From Dermanyssus gallinae (lineage: Eukaryota; Arthropoda; Arachnida; Mesostigmata; Dermanyssidae), in assembly GCA_003439945.1 (NCBI GenBank), contig QVRM01002077.1, positions 1-64,000 of the forward strand: 64,000 nucleotides of DNA. The letters are read 5' to 3'. Under the pieces are notes generated by a model. It did no database searches, was not told the origin of the DNA, and worked only from the letters and a program-made list of their open reading frames with translations. Every line of letters begins with the position of its first letter. The first letter of the stretch is position 1. The position numbers and the translations under genes are program-made. Shown piece after piece: positions 1 to 13,668 of this stretch.

Positions 1-1616
1 CTCCTTGTTGGACAAGTTTATTCAATGCTTGCCTCCGTCAGGGACGTCTACCACGAACCTGGCGTGATGCGTTGCTTATTATCATACCAAAGGGGAAAGG
101 TCATCCGCAGGTCCCGTCATCCTGGAGAGCAATTGCGAAGAAAAGTTGCTGTTATAAACTCCTGGCACTCCTTATCACTCGACGGCTTAGCATCTTCTTG
201 GAGTATTGCGGCTGCATACCGGACGAACAGCATGGCTTTCGCACGGGGCGTTCAACGATCACGGCATGCACCCTATTACTAAGCGAAGTGCGCAGCGCCA
301 TTAGCCGGCCAAAACAGGCACTCTACGCAGTATACGTCGATTTCAAATCTGCGTTCGACACGGCGCCTAGAGACAAGATCCTGGAAAAGCTCGCTGACTG
401 CGGAGTTCCGCTTAACATGCTTCGGCTAATCAAGGCTATGCTTCAGGAAAACTCAGTGAGTATCGATGACGGCGTGTCCCAGCTCCCGCCGTTTGCCCAA
501 ACGGCCGGAGTCGCGCAGGGCGATAATCTGAGTCCTCTATTATTCTCCCTGCTGCTGAATGACTTGCCATCCCGAGTCCAAGGATCTACTTCTCACGTCA
601 AAGCGTTGCTGTATGCAGATGACCTTGTCATTTTTGGAAGAAGTCGTTTTCATGTCCAACAGGCATTGGCAAGACTCTCCGCGTACGTACAAGACACCGG
701 CCTGACAATCAACCTTGAGAAAACTGAAGCTATGAATATCCGCCGGGGAGGGCGACTAGCCGAATCCGATCCACTTCGTATAGGGCCAACGACCCTTGAG
801 TATGTAAATAGCTTCAAGTACTTGGGGGTGGTACTACCTACCAACGGCCGATGCTTCAAAGAGCATTTTAAGGACAGGGTCAGGCAAGCCTTGGTTGCGA
901 GTGTTGGGATGCAGACGCCATCGAAGCTATCGCTACAGTCAGCAATGGCCTTGTTCGAGATGAAAGTTGCACCTGTTGCTGCATACGGAATTCAAGTAAT
1001 CTGGGAGTCCCTTTCGGCGTCGCAGCTCGAGGTGCTCGATCGTATAAAGCCAGCATTTCTCAAACGTGTCATGGGGCTGCACCGCTCAACACGAAACAGA
1101 TAATTTTACCTCTTGGGTGACACGCCGCTTTTTATAGAAGATCTTAAACGACGTTTCGACCTTCCGACTACTTCAGCTTACTTAGAGTTCATTAGCTCAT
1201 GGGAGCGGAAGATGGCAGAAATCGACCCTGAATTCTATGATACGGGTGCAATGACCAACGACGCATGGAAGGGACTTAACAGGACCAATAGGCATATAGT
1301 AACACGTTTTGTGGTTCATGGGTATCACCACATTCTCTGCGAAACATTAGGGTTTCATGTACCGTGTGATACCTGTATTTGCAGTAGGTGCGGGAACTTT
1401 TGCGCCAGGTACCACGCAGCGTCATGCCGAGAAGTGACTTCGCTAGGGAGTCTCGCTCTAATGGAGGGGTCCCAATAGCGTATTATTTTATCATGAGTAC
1501 ATCGGAAAGGAGATTGTCCTCGATGTATATTTGAATACGGGACAGTCATGTGTATATTAACACAAGTTTTACAATGTACCTAACAAAGGTGATAATAAAC
1601 ATCATAATTATTACAG
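1..1616 (+). mobile_element. LINE (APE-type, C-terminal Cys cluster), 3' half
   Basis: A non-LTR retrotransposon copy that enters from the left edge of the window. It contains the reverse transcriptase and the Cys-rich C-terminus, followed by about 130 bp of 3' UTR. The 3' end has GGTG followed by an ATAA-rich stretch (about 1590-1616), matching the related copy at 24800-25267 where the tail is a long (AAT)n array. It belongs to the same clade as the copies at 46430-47728 and 48765-52874, but to a different subfamily, as the proteins align along their length with many substitutions. Its 5' end is outside the window, so completeness cannot be judged. Confidence 0.85.
3..1478 (+). pseudogene. 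LINE ORF2, reverse transcriptase and C-terminal Cys cluster (one in-frame stop)
   Basis: The reading frame is open from the window edge to a TAA at 1101-1103 and resumes in the same frame to 1478. RT landmarks are visible: LFNACLRQGRLPRTW near the start, VDFKSAFDTAPRD (motif A), GVAQGDNLSPLLFSLLLNDL (motif B) and LYADDLV (motif C; YADD at 612-623), then LTINLEKTEAM and FKYLGVVL. After the stop the frame continues with the C-terminal module HGYHHILCETLGFH and the cysteine cluster CDTCICSRCGNFC (around 1365-1410), like the tail of the copy at 48852. The single TAA sits between RT and tail, where the related copy has ordinary codons, so it is best read as an inactivating point mutation. It would synthesise cDNA at a nicked target if intact. 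Confidence 0.85.
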
Positions 1617-4600
1617 ATATGTCAGGCTTTTGATTTCGGCCGCCCAAAATGGTTTAGGAACATTTTCTGACTACAGCGATCTATGGTGTGGCAATATGCT
1701 TTCTCCAGTCGTTGTTGCAGGTCGTTTATGTGTAACGATATATGTAAATATGTGTGTTCAAATACAGTACGTTTTTTCCAACAAACATATGACATTTAGC
1801 TGTAAAATCAGCCTTCCTTTAGCAGAGCTAGTGCACTTCTTCACCAGAAGCAGTCTTTTCGGTATGCCTGACCTGCTGGCTTCGCTCAAGTAGAAGTTGC
1901 TGCATATTGGCGCAGAAAACCTGAGCCTGCATTTGTCTGTGTTGGCGGTTGCATCCGTGAAGCGCCTTTTATGCGCCGCTGCGTGGTACCCAGCTCCCTT
2001 AGGAATTCGAATATCTGTCGTGTGTTATCATCATAGATCTAAGTTAGCATAACTTTTCCACACCAAAAACTCAGAGCAAATCGTAACGGAGAAATGCCGC
2101 TTCAGAGGCGGGCAGTATCGTCATAACTTACGTTACACACCCAACACTCGAGCGCGTATACATAAACATACAGACATACGTATGCCGGATGGTTGAATTT
2201 GTACAAGAAACGCACAAATGATAGGCCGGAACGCGGAGATAGCAAAAATGCGGAGGAAAACTTTCCCTGCTAAACTAGCATTGTTCCCGTCGTGCTCGCC
2301 GAGAGATAGACCCCATGGCCGTAGTCGGCGTGATGTCCGGTGTGACGGTAAAGCATAACAAAGTCAAAACGCTTGTTTCGGAACGTCGGAAAGGGAAATG
2401 GATTTGGTTCGTTTTGTTGAGCGCGCCGGTGGCCGGGGGTGGTTGAGTGGGGTGAGTTCGATCGGGGGCGTGCTTAACAGTCGACTCATTCGATGGTAGC
2501 GTGTCTCCGTCTCCGAGACACTAACCCTCGAGGATCAATCGAAGACCTCAGATCACAGCGCGTGCAAAATAGGGCAAACGAACCTCTGATGTAACACCGG
2601 CATAGCTAGTGCCGCCCTGCCACAAATGCAGATAGTGTAGAATACATCGCTACGGTGAACCGGGTGCAACAACTAGTGAACGCAAATGAAGGCAAACATT
2701 CTTATTATCTCCCACAGCCTGTTGTAATTTGGCGACCGCCGGCTATTCGCCGCCCCACAGGGTCATCCAACTATTAGGTTTTTGTCAGAAATGTTTGCCT
2801 TCTTCTATGCGCATAGTTAGCCTTTTTCACTGGTTCTTTCTGTTGCCACTCATTGCACACAAGAGTCATACGTACATTATATATATTAAAAATGAAAGAG
2901 CGAGAGTCTGGCAGAGAGACGTGGAATTAATGCTACTTTACTAATTAATGTTGCTAGTTCTCCATTTATTTCGCAATGTACTGTCATATTGCAAGAGTCA
3001 GCGACGTTATTTAGTAATAGAAATAGGGGCACGGAAACTGTATAGTAGTGCAACTTTAGTAGACTTTGACTGAGTTAAGTCAATTAAATATAAAACTCAA
3101 TTGGTAACAGGAGAAGACGCCGGTAGAAACAGAACTACAGAGATGAAACACATTTTCGAAGGACTCTCTTGAAGGCAGAAGGATTGGACTCGGCGGCAAT
3201 AGCGGGAGGAAAGTGTTATTCCAAACGGTAGATGAGTGATGACGTAATCCATTCTCAAGAAAACGTGTTGGGGAAATAGTAATGTCAAGATTAAATGAAT
3301 ACAAATGTAAAGTCGCCTATTCCGGTGGGGATACGGTGCAGCAGAATTCGGTGTGAAAAGGCACACCTGTTTTGATAAGATTGTTGATGACTTTGCACGC
3401 AAAAATGGCAGCTCGGAAACGTACCACTGTTTCACGTTAAAATAGCCGTGTCTATAAGTAGGAAGGTGACTGATTGTATAGGTGTCAGAACAAAAGGCCC
3501 CGACTTGATTAGACCTGTCTGGCCTGCGATCCGATAGAGCAATCTCAACCGCATTGTATCAGTTCCAACTAAAATATGTTGGGTTTTATGAACATTCACT
3601 ATGAATGCTTAATCCATGTTCGTTGACCGCAGCTTTAAAACTGTCGTGCCTGATACCTCTTTATGTCGAATCCCAGTTAAAATTGTCACTTATATCTATA
3701 GGTAAAGCGTAAAGTTTAGTTATATAACGTTGTTATGATCACTAGTAATAACATTTTTATATAGTCACCTATGTCCTGTGCTATTTGTTGTTCAACCCTT
3801 TCTAATTGGCTGTAAACACATCGTAGAGAGAAAACGATCAGTTCTATTTTTTTCTGCCCGGCGGTGACACGCAGAAGCTTTTCACTCTTCTGTTCGCACA
3901 CCTGTGCATATGCCCCATTTTAGTCGTCCCCGTCCTTCTGATTTAGTTCGTGAAATATTTTGCGATAAAGAAAAAAGATACTCATCGAATCTGTTTCAAA
4001 TGTTTTGATTCAAAACAATATGTCATATTTACAAAAGACACCCTCTCCTGCTGTTCAGCACAATCAATCTAGAGAGTCAAAATTATATGGCAAAAAAGTT
4101 GGCACCCATGTTAACCCCCATCTCGTTTACTGCGTTAGATACTCTTTACGATTTTAACTGTACGTTCTGAAGTGTATATATATGGCCACACTGACAATTC
4201 CAGTTTAGTGTTAAATTTAGCAGCGTCTAACTCTACGTGGTAGGTGATTCATACCAACGAGCTTTGTCACTTTTACGTCTGTATCGGTAACAGCAATTCG
4301 GCTGACGTACTCCTTGAGGGCGTCTGCAGAATGCGATAAGTCTAATCAACTGACAAAAAGCTCTGACTCATGTGCGATCAGGTGTATTGCGTGGCTCTAT
4401 AGCGCTTAGTAATTATAAAATTAATTCTATTTGTTCCTGGTGCTACATGCATGACACGTCCCCCTCTACCAACCGTGCGCCAATAATTGTCGCGTTGCTT
4501 ATTTTTCGCACTTACCACGTTGCGTTGTTGGCATTTGTTGAAGTAGAGCCGACGTGGAGTTGGTACGTTACGACTTAAGACAGGTTTGTGTTTTAGAACG

Positions 4601-5984
4601 ACAATATACTAGTAGACAAGATCAAAAATTAAAACGATCGAAGTTTTGCCTCGCTGTAAGAGCATAGGTGTTCAATCCAAATACGCACAAAACTTACTAG
4701 TCTTCCGCGATGTTTCTAGCCTCAAACCATGGTTCAGATGGAAGTGCACTCCACTAGTCAGGCACAAAAAAAGGCCTCAGGAAGATTCTTTTGGCCCTAC
4801 ATGTAGTTGTACTTAACGTTTACCCGGTTAGAAGCTAAGTTGCATCAAGATCGTGGCTAGTTCCTTACTGGACTGTTAGACTTATTTTATTTATTGTACT
4901 ATACGCTTTTATTTCAAGATCTGCCCATCAAATGTTTGAATACAATGGACGAATCATTTGTGTTCACCGCGTACATTCAAGCCGCATTAACGTTTATACA
5001 TATAGATCCGTGATATAGATCAAACACTATATTACCGGTCAGAGTATTATTCAGAGCAGCGTATCTTTTCTTAAGGCCTAAGTTGCGGCTGCAGGATAAG
5101 CCATAGTAACCTAACGGTGAAACCTTCTCACCACAGCTGCACTCATGTTCCTCGACCAGGGGGGTCTCTAGACGAGGATCAACGCAGATCCTGACGACAA
5201 AGTTCTCTAAGAGGGTTCCAACAGAACCGTTTGGTAGAGCATTGAGCTTTACGCCACCACCAATTATTGATTAGACGTATATCCTCCAATGGCGCGGAAC
5301 AGCTTCCCTGCGAAATCGAGCCCTCAGGAGGGGGTCTTCCAGTGCGCGCTAAGAGGCGTCCCTTGGAATTCTCTTATAAAGTGTGTAACTGTTCGACAGT
5401 TGGGAAGTCAAGTATCCTTGACGCCTTTTGCCAGACCCCAGACGTTGATCCGGCTAACGCAGGATCTGCAACCGGAACAGCGTCTAGATTGCCTAGGCTT
5501 CCCTTTACCACGGACAGAAAAACTTCTCTGCAAGCTAGTAGATTTAGGTTAAGTAAGGAAAACAGGGACTTCTAAAAAGAAAAAATATATATTTCGTTAA
5601 ACTAATTCCATAGAGTAGGTGGGGTACCCGTGCTGCCGAGATGCAGGACCTTGCAAAAAGCAAGCCCCTATGTGTACCCTGGAATATATAAGCAGCATTG
5701 TTGGGGTTATTATGTGGAAAGATGCTTTCTCTTGTGGAAGGAGTTGGCACTATTTCCTAATTCTATGCTATCTCGCACTTTTTTCTAGACGGATACGATC
5801 GTTCCAGGCCGATTTATTATTCTATCATGACCCACCAAAAAGACGTGCATCGTTGCGGGGTTGTTAGTCGACATCTCGACCGACACGCACTTGACTCAGG
5901 CACTCATGCAACCTCATAGGTTCTCTGACCTAGAACAGCCCTGAGCCTGAAGCCAGATACCTCTAGTTTATTGCCACACTATTA

Positions 5985-5987
<3 letters not shown>
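1617..5987. other. Unassigned non-coding stretch
   Basis: Nothing recognisable. Only short open frames without known motifs occur on either strand. A GC-richer patch lies at about 2280-2600. The 5140-5560 stretch is also more GC-rich and open in two + frames (up to 102 codons) but resembles no family I know. Confidence 0.5.

Positions 5988-6064
<77 letters not shown>
5988..6064. repeat. (TA)n microsatellite
   Basis: About 77 bp of TA dinucleotides with two CATATA interruptions. Confidence 0.95.
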
Positions 6065-6066
<2 letters not shown>

Positions 6067-6484
6067 TGGTTTACGTAAACATTTATATACGATTATCTGC
6101 ATTAAAAAATCGGCGGCTAGCCGTTTTGGCGTCATTCTGCTAAGGCGCTTTGAGGGTACCGACCAGAAGCACTTGATCTAGAGCAACCAAAAGTTCGATC
6201 CAATTGCACAAGGAACCCACCACAATCCAACGCGATTGGTTTTACATTGACAACTTGAATCGCGCAGGATCTAACTACCCACAAATCGAGCTTTGAATTT
6301 TGCCATGGGTAGAATACAAAATAAAGTCTGTCGCGTTGAACATCCCGGCTCCAAGCTAATCTTGCGTGCGTCTAATGAATAAGCTATGTGCCCTTTTTAG
6401 CAATGAATCCTTGTAGTGGCGTGGCAACCATATTTCTTTCTAATGCGTTTGCTTATACATTCCTGACATGTTCGAACACAACAA

Positions 6485-6578
6485 ATGTATCTCTGGATAT
6501 ACTTGGAATCGAACCTGCGACTAAGCACACTAGAACTCAGGCGAGTATTTCGCATTCCTCTGGCAACGTCGCCACACG
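6485..6578 (-). repeat. tRNA-like SINE head (candidate)
   Basis: On the minus strand a Pol III B-box-like GGTTCGATTCC lies at about 6503-6514, preceded by about 60 bases that begin GTGGCGACGTTGCC, an A-box-like region. The T-stem does not pair properly (only the inner two pairs), so this is not a functional tRNA. The start resembles the head of the SINE at 57225-57300 (GTGGCG-CGT) but the downstream body differs. A decayed tRNA-derived SINE of another subfamily is the likeliest reading. Confidence 0.35.
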
Positions 6579-6695
6579 TGGGTCGTCTACAACAACGCGT
6601 CTTGCATAAAGATGCGATACTGCTTACCATCGCATACAGAGACATATGTGTACATGGAATCCGAATATAATTGCTTGAGGTGCTATTTTCGGGCT

Positions 6696-6698
<3 letters not shown>

Positions 6699-6727
<29 letters not shown>
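6699..6727. repeat. (TA)n microsatellite
   Basis: Pure TA dinucleotide run of about 29 bp. Confidence 0.9.
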
Positions 6728-6729
<2 letters not shown>

Positions 6730-9700
6730 TGACGCGTTGCAGCAGACCTCTAGCGATTGTAATAATAATAATCATCATGAAGCGTTCGAGTTTCCTAACG
6801 AGTTTCGCACCCGCGCCGGCCAGTGCAGCTGCGAGCTGCTGCAAAGCGGTGCAATTTCTCGCGATGAATCGAATTCTGCACGGTTTCCTCAGATCGTCCT
6901 TGCGAGCTCCTATGGACACAGAGACGAATAGAGCTCGCACATTCGAGGGTGCGGCAAGCAGTTGATCCGCATCGCTTTTGAATGGCCTTTTGAATTTGTG
7001 CTTGCGCGCCAAAGATATTAGGAAAGCCGCCGCCCGCCTAAACGCTAGGAGGAGCGTGAGAATGTGGGGGCGAGAGGGGGGTGGGGGGCGGATCTCCATC
7101 AGCTCCTCGACGGCTGCTGCGTCGCTTCTGAGCCGCCGGGAGCCGCAACCCGCGTTCGGTCCGTGTTGAGGCCGGCGGCACAGAGCAGAAGAAAGCACGC
7201 TACGGACGGCCGAATGGAATTTGTGTGATATTTGCTTTCAGCACCCGATGGATTCGTGCCGGTCATTCTGTACTTTTTTTTTGCAAGCTTCAATATAGCG
7301 ACGAAGGGGGAGATCAATTTTCTGGCGGCGGTGGTGGTTGAGCGTCGTTTTCTCGACGATTCGAAGCTGTGACATCGCAGAGCTCGCAGCCAAACTCACT
7401 GACGCACTCCTGACGCGCGACGACGCAGTCGAATTCTGAGTCAGGCGCAGCTCAAGACGAAGAAGAATCCAAAATTGTCAGAGTTCTAGTTGACTTCTTC
7501 TTTAGGGCGACGAACGACGACAATGTAGTCGTATTTTCAATGGGTAGATTTTGGGGATAATTCGATTACGTCAGCAGGATTCGGTTTTAGACAGAATGCA
7601 GACAATATGTCTGGAAGTATGATGTTGAACGTGTTGCCTGGATGTTGAGTGAAGCTCTATGTAGCTCAGCACACGCACATCGCGCACGTGTCAACCCCAT
7701 TTTGAAAATAATGAAAATTAGAATGAATGGGAAGAAGAAGAAGAAAAAAAAATTGAGAAAATATGTAAAAGCAATAGTTTCAACCATGTAAATGGATATG
7801 CGTAACGTGCTAGTAACTACACTTACATCAGCAAGAAACATAAAACGTAGAGATACAAATCTTAACGGTGAAGAAGTGGACATTTAACGTGACGTTTCGG
7901 AAAGTTTCCGTAAGTAGAGCCAATATAACATGTGTGCCTTATATGAAGATACATTTACTGGCTAATATTGTATAATATCATTTCCTATCGCTCTACATAC
8001 GCGAAAACCTTATTGTCAGTGTTTTAAGAACGCATAAACACTACACGAGATACCTATATTAGAGGTTGAAAGTAATCTGAGGATAAACATTCACAGAGGT
8101 TATTCGCGTCGATAAGTTAGGTTATGTCGTGACGACAGGATGGGACGTACCACACCGTAGTGTAGTAATTTAGAAAGTTTGCGTTTTAGCTAAATTAATG
8201 CATATTTACGTATGCAATATGCAAATATTATAAAAGGTTTACCGACTTTGAGAACTAACCGTACTAATAACAGACACCTTCTAGGTGTAAAGTCCAATTG
8301 CTAACCGCACCCAAAGCGAATTAATGTTTTTTGTAATATCATCCATATATAATTAACTAATGCGACCCGTACAAAGTTGTAAATTCAGAAAGCATTTTTG
8401 GCTCGTTCACCATCAACCCGAGAATACGTTTTTCTTCGATTTTAGCCAAGGACAAACAAAGTCTGACCTTCTTACTTCGGACGTATCTCGATCTGAACCT
8501 TCAGACTTTGATTATGCACGAACAGCCAGAGCCGCTGTTGGGTCCCTCTTAAGCTCCAACTTCGTCTGGCGTGTACAGCGCACGTGGGTTGCTGTTGGCC
8601 ATATAGGAGTAAACCTCCGGTGCCTGCTGAAGGTGTAATAGGTGCAATGATTGTCGTAAGTTTTGCTCTACAGATTGTCTTCGTATGGGGACGTCTCATC
8701 CCAGTCCTGAGATTGATTAGAGATGAAATTAGCGCAGCCAGACGAGCTTACTCAAATAGCGATCTCGTCACGCTCACGCGGTGATACGCTTTTCAGCTCG
8801 CGGATGAGTAGCCGGAGAAAGACATCCCTTCAGAACATCCGAGGATGTCTAATTGTAAAGGCATTGTGATCTCGCGGATTGCCCGAAGCGATGATACCGT
8901 CACACACAGCCGACGAGACGCTTTCACCTCCCAACCCACGACTTCAACGCATGCCCTCGGTGACTAGTATGTTTCTACTTGCCGCCGTGTGTTTCCTCTA
9001 CGCTGTGCTGAACTATCTCTCCGTGAATTCTCTCATCTTTGCCATCTTCTTGGCCATATCACTAACACTTGTACAGCCGCTGCGGGCCCACACGGCCCGT
9101 ACCCGGGAGGCCTCTCCCGGGTCTCTCGCGAGGCGACGGCGCTTCGGCGGTCAGGGCCTCGGAGACTGGCTAAACAAAGCCACGATTAACCCACGAGTGC
9201 CGGTTTCTCTCGCTTTCCGCTTTCTACATAGATCTTTGTTTCGCCACCGCTCCTTGGCCTCACTTTGTTCACTCACTTTGTAGCCAGCCGCCAGCCAGCT
9301 AGCTAGTGGGCTTTTGCTATTAAAGTGTCCCGAAAGCAGTAGCAAGCTGAATGGCATGCCACCGACAATCCCGCCGTATTCCACCACACCCCGCGAGTCG
9401 CTCGTTGTTGCCATACTCGACGCGGCCGCCACCACTACCTTAATATCAATAGTGTGCTCTATACGTCTACACGTACAGCAGGCAGCAGCAGCAACAGACA
9501 TCGCTATATAGAGTTACCACAATGTTCGATAGCAGCTTGTTGCTGCTGTTGTTGTCATCGTCGTCATCATCATCGTTGTTGTTGCAGTGCATGCTGCCTG
9601 TGATAGTACGTCATCTCTCCGTCTACCACCTCGGTGCCCAACCTGAAGCCAATGGTCTGCTACCTATGGAACATTCTGAAATAACACCGCTGGGAGTGTT

Positions 9701-9872
9701 TGCTCTAACGTCGTCCAGCCACACCACAAGGCATCAGAACACAATGTCGTCATCTCGCAAACAACGAGGCAGAAACTATACTAATTGCTAAGTACAACGT
9801 GCATGTCGTCAAGCTTGTTATTGACCAGCCTACGCTTCTGAATAATTTTAAAAACAAGTTTAGCCACAGGTG
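6728..9872. other. Unassigned, partly GC-rich stretch
   Basis: No gene recognised. Two GC-rich patches (about 6760-7560 and 8840-9500) are open in several frames on both strands, which is expected for such composition and is not evidence of coding. A short self-complementary CCCGGGAGGCCTCTCCCGGG lies near 9101-9120. These patches could include promoter or UTR sequence of a gene elsewhere, but nothing shows it. Confidence 0.4.
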
Positions 9873-9875
9873 ATA

Positions 9876-9919
<44 letters not shown>
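9873..9919. repeat. (TA)n microsatellite
   Basis: TA run with one TG interruption. Confidence 0.9.
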
Positions 9920-9920
<1 letters not shown>

Positions 9921-9976
9921 CAGAAGTACCTGAGGAGATTGTAGAACTCGCTAAAAAATATATTCTAATGAAATAA
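9920..9976 (+). repeat. Terminal fragment of the foldback family
   Basis: The segment GAGATTGTAGAACTCGCTAA followed by a T/A-rich stretch and TTCTAATG matches the subterminal part of the foldback element at 11459-12133 (AAATTGTAGAGCTCGTTAA then TTTCTAATGG). The outer TACAGGGTG end is missing, and the fragment abuts the (TA)n array. Confidence 0.55.
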
Positions 9977-9988
9977 TGGGGGGGGGGG

Positions 9989-10245
9989 GCTAGGGCGCTA
10001 TTTAGGGCTGTCAACCACTACGGTGTTGCCGGATCAATCTCTCTTGTTGATCGAACTTTCTTTGAGTCACGCTTATTGACAATAGATGGGAAACATACCG
10101 CTGAGCCGAGTGAGCGGCCATGCTGTCACAAAGATATTTAGAGAAAATCCTAGAAGTCTCAACAAGTCCGGCATCGGTGTACTGAAGATACGCCTCACGG
10201 CGATTCCAAGCTCGTGCAGCGCAGAGGATAGTCTAGTCCAGATAC
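9989..10245 (+). mobile_element. tRNA-derived SINE, diverged copy
   Basis: The sequence aligns along most of its length with the minus-strand SINE at 56993-57301: shared blocks are TGTTGATCGAA, TTTCTTTGAG, ACCGCTGAG, AGCGGCCATGCTG, GTCCGGC and GAGGATAGTCTAG near the end. The tRNA head is decayed: the B box reads GGATCAATCTC at about 10030 in place of GGTTCGATCCC. A run of G marks the 5' border. No clear target-site duplication was found, consistent with an old copy. Confidence 0.7.
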
Positions 10246-10609
10246 AGACCATTCACCAGCCGCTAAGTGGCTGCTCTGTGAAGATGACACTTCATAGAAA
10301 TCGGACATCGGAGGGTGGATAAAACTGTCTAACGATAATCATACTTCCATCAACGTAGTACCAAAATATTTCCCGTAAAACGCGTGTTTTCCTGAATGTG
10401 TTTGCTTCACTAGCATAATCGCAAGATATTGGACGTAAAAGGAAAACAACACGTACATTTTAAGATAAAGGCGCGTTATCGCACATTTGGTAACGTAATC
10501 GCCAGCCAGATACAAAAACGTATCATTCCACTCTTGCTCCTAAAAAATACATTTCCGCCCTCACTGAATGAAAAAGAAAGTAATTTTCACAAGTTTTATA
10601 ATCCCTTTA

Positions 10610-10641
<32 letters not shown>

Positions 10642-11457
10642 CTGGCGGTATGTGAATTTAGTAAAGCAAGCTTACCCAGTAATTATTATTCGCTGCAAAG
10701 CAACTAATATATCACTTAAAGAAAGCTCTTTGTTGTGATGTCAACCCAATATATATATATATATATATAATACTATATTTGCATGGGAGCAAGTAAAAAG
10801 ATGGAATAATTATTAACGTCAAATAAATGTATATTTATGGTGAGAACTGGGTATTTGTGGCGGTAGGTCTGATCTGTCTACTCGTATCGCGTTGAAGTGA
10901 ATATATTGCCCTGTCCGCAGGCATTTGTATTGGGCATCGCGCCTGGAAAGTAGCCTCGCATAAGTCTCGGCTAGCTGATAGCGCTTTTGGAGGCTCCCGT
11001 GGGAAGTTGTTTATCTCATCTGTCCGGAGAATAGTTACCCAAATACATGGCTCCTCCGAGACTTGCCGCGGTACGGACGAGCTCAATGAAAGGGCCCACT
11101 TGTGAAGCGGTAAAATTCCGGGCACATCCTCAAGGAGATTTGTTGACTGCCAGGAACAAATACTACTGTCAACTTAATAACGCCGCGATACTAATACAAG
11201 TCTGATATGCAAAAATAAATCATACACTATCTAAATAAAACGAAGTACTGTTGACGCCCATTAAATATGTTGCAGTGATTTGAATTGCCATGCGTACATT
11301 TATCCATCCGCCAATCAAACAAATCACTGATGTATTCTGCAATTGATGAACTCCGGACAAGCCACGCTCTTAGTGGCTGTCAAAACGGGAATATGTTAGG
11401 TTGTGTGAATATAGAAGTACCTAAGTAAGTCATCATGAAATTGGTAGCGTGTGTGTA
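10246..11457. other. Unassigned stretch with two (TA)n runs
   Basis: (TA)n runs lie at about 10611-10640 and 10750-10770. The 10850-11130 part is open on the minus strand for 96 codons without any recognisable motif. Nothing else is supported. Confidence 0.4.
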
Positions 11458-11458
11458 T

Positions 11459-12133
11459 ACAGGATGATCCAGAACTAGTTTGAGAGCGATATAAGAAATT
11501 GTAGAGCTCGTTAAAGCAACTATTTTTTCTAATGGAATTTCTAATTACACCACATACCTCAAACACATTACCCTACGACCACCCACAGCGCTCAAACCTA
11601 GCGCATTCGGACAAACGGACATTTCATGACGATCATTTTGGTCTATAGCCAAATCTATAGCAAGGCGAGTTGTGATTGCGAAGTAATTAAGATTTTTGAG
11701 CTGTATGTCGAGATTAAGTGCATACATAAATGACTGTGTGGCAAGACGTTCTCTACCGCCGACGTGTTGCGCGAAAGCCGCAACGTCGCCTCACAGTCAT
11801 TTATCATTTATGTTATTTTATTACTATTACAAATTCTGTTCTAAACGACCATGTCGCATCTTCTGGCCGGTGTTTTATGTTCTTCAAAGAAAGCAGAATT
11901 TTCTCACAAACACGACAGTGCGCTTAGTTTCTGTATAGGAGGACTGATTGTCTCGCAATTGCAGATTTTGCGCTCCTATGTCGGGCAAAAACAACAGTGT
12001 CACAAATTGTAGTAATTTCACTCTCACTCCGAAACAAGACTTCCTAGAGACCATGTTCAATTGGAAAAATCTTTGCTTTACGAGCTCTTTAATTCTTTAT
12101 ATCTCTTTCGAACTAGTTTTAGACCACCCTGTA
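11459..12133. mobile_element. Foldback/TIR DNA element, non-autonomous (copy A)
   Basis: The left end reads TACAGGATGATCCAGAACTA and the right end, reverse-complemented, reads TACAGGGTGGTCTAAAACTA; about 80 bp of imperfect inverted repeat follow on each side, including ATTGTAGAGCTCGTTAAAGC against ATTAAAGAGCTCGTAAAGC. The ends lie at TA dinucleotides. Inside are the family core (GGAGTGAGAGTGAAATTACT on the minus strand near 12020-12040) and a strong central hairpin. No transposase is encoded; only short meaningless frames exist. A non-autonomous DNA transposon is inferred; the superfamily is not determined. Confidence 0.65.
11726..11804. repeat. Internal hairpin of foldback copy A
   Basis: Arm ATAAATGACTGTGTGGC (11726-11742) pairs with GCCTCACAGTCATTTAT (11788-11804) at 16 of 17 positions. 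A second, inner pairing GACGTGTTGC with GCAACGTC lies inside the loop. Confidence 0.75.
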
Positions 12134-13617
12134 TGTATAGCATTTACTCAGCAGTAGCAGTGCCCCTTCTAGACTGCACCACGGAGACCAGCAAATAGAT
12201 TCATAGTCACCTATCATGGTCAGTGTTCTATCATGGTTACGAAAACGCCTGAGTAATTTGCAATTTGCTGTTTTTGGAACGAATTATTTTATATGTCTAA
12301 TCAATTGCCCATATTTTATTCTCGGCGTGTTGTTGTTGTTGATTAGAAGGAGCGACTCTTTCCGTCTTCCTCTTTCAGTATTAACAGATATCGACGTGAC
12401 AAGCGTGTTATTTGGTCTCGTCCAGAAGCAAGCCAGCGGGCGAGATACAGAGGGGATCTCTGACAAGCCATCAGACAGAAGAAAACCGACGTGCGGCATC
12501 GTCCCGGGGGCTAACGCGAAGGACATGCTGACACTCGTATTATGACTCCTGCTACAGCTTGCACGACTCTTGCTGCTCTATCTAACTATTAGTAGTAGCC
12601 GCTACTACGGCTAAAAATACTACTGCTCCTAGCACCGTATCCCTGGCGGACCAGATGACAAACTGACAGTAGAGGGGGTGCCGCTGTTGCTAGTAAAGTT
12701 CGTACGCATTGCATACATTGAGTGCCACGATATCAATGAAGGTGGGTTGGGGGGGGGGACGGGGGGTTGCAATTACTGCCAACAACCATGATATCTGCCG
12801 CTCTCTCTTTCATTCACTCACTACTCCGATCTGGTTCAAGTTGCCCGGCAGGTCCGAAGCCGAGGCGTCGTCTTGAGGTCAAAGCAGAAGAGGCGTTGAG
12901 GTGTCCATTGTTGTCGGTACGACGGAACGAGCGAATTCGCTCGTAAAAGGAACTGAAAAGCGTTCCGTTGGGCAGATTCAATCCAATCCGTCGCCACAAG
13001 ATGGGGCTCGATAGGGAGGGTGGTTGCTGCCGTTGTTTCCTCTTCGTTTATTCGCGACAATCCTCAGGATGTTATAGAAAATTATATCGAGAAAAGCATA
13101 TACATGCTACTACGGCTAAGAATACAATATATATATATATATATATATATATCGGAGAGAAGGAACTAAAGAAAGATGGGAGAGTCGGAGGGAAAAGACA
13201 ACGTTCGGTTTGGTGCGGCTTCATTGTTCGACGTGTCGACTCAATCTCACGTGTCATGTCGCAATCACTTGGATGTCTTTCCACGACAAACCGGCGGAGT
13301 GGATTGCTTCTCTCGTATCACGACAGCGGCGCGCAAACACACGCGCAAAAATTTAAATTAGCACGCTTTCCGGGTCCCAAGAAAGAACGACCACCCACTG
13401 CTATACAGGTCTTCCCGCTCGTTCGCTATTCACTAAGTAAAAACCCCGAACGCTCTGTAAGGCTCTTCAAATGTGGCCACACCGCAACGCTTTGCCATGG
13501 CTGGTCGTAATCTCAACCTCTGTCACTCAGATTGAACACACCCAGACCGTCTAAAAAGCAGCAACATTTTAATATGAGCCGTGCAACAATCGTGCGCGCT
13601 TCCAATTCAATTACTGT

Positions 13618-13668
<51 letters not shown>

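Noticed and set aside
6683..7198. 171-codon minus frame with matching plus-strand frames
   Set aside because: Open on both strands because of GC-rich composition, extends into (TA)n, has no domain; not supported as a gene.
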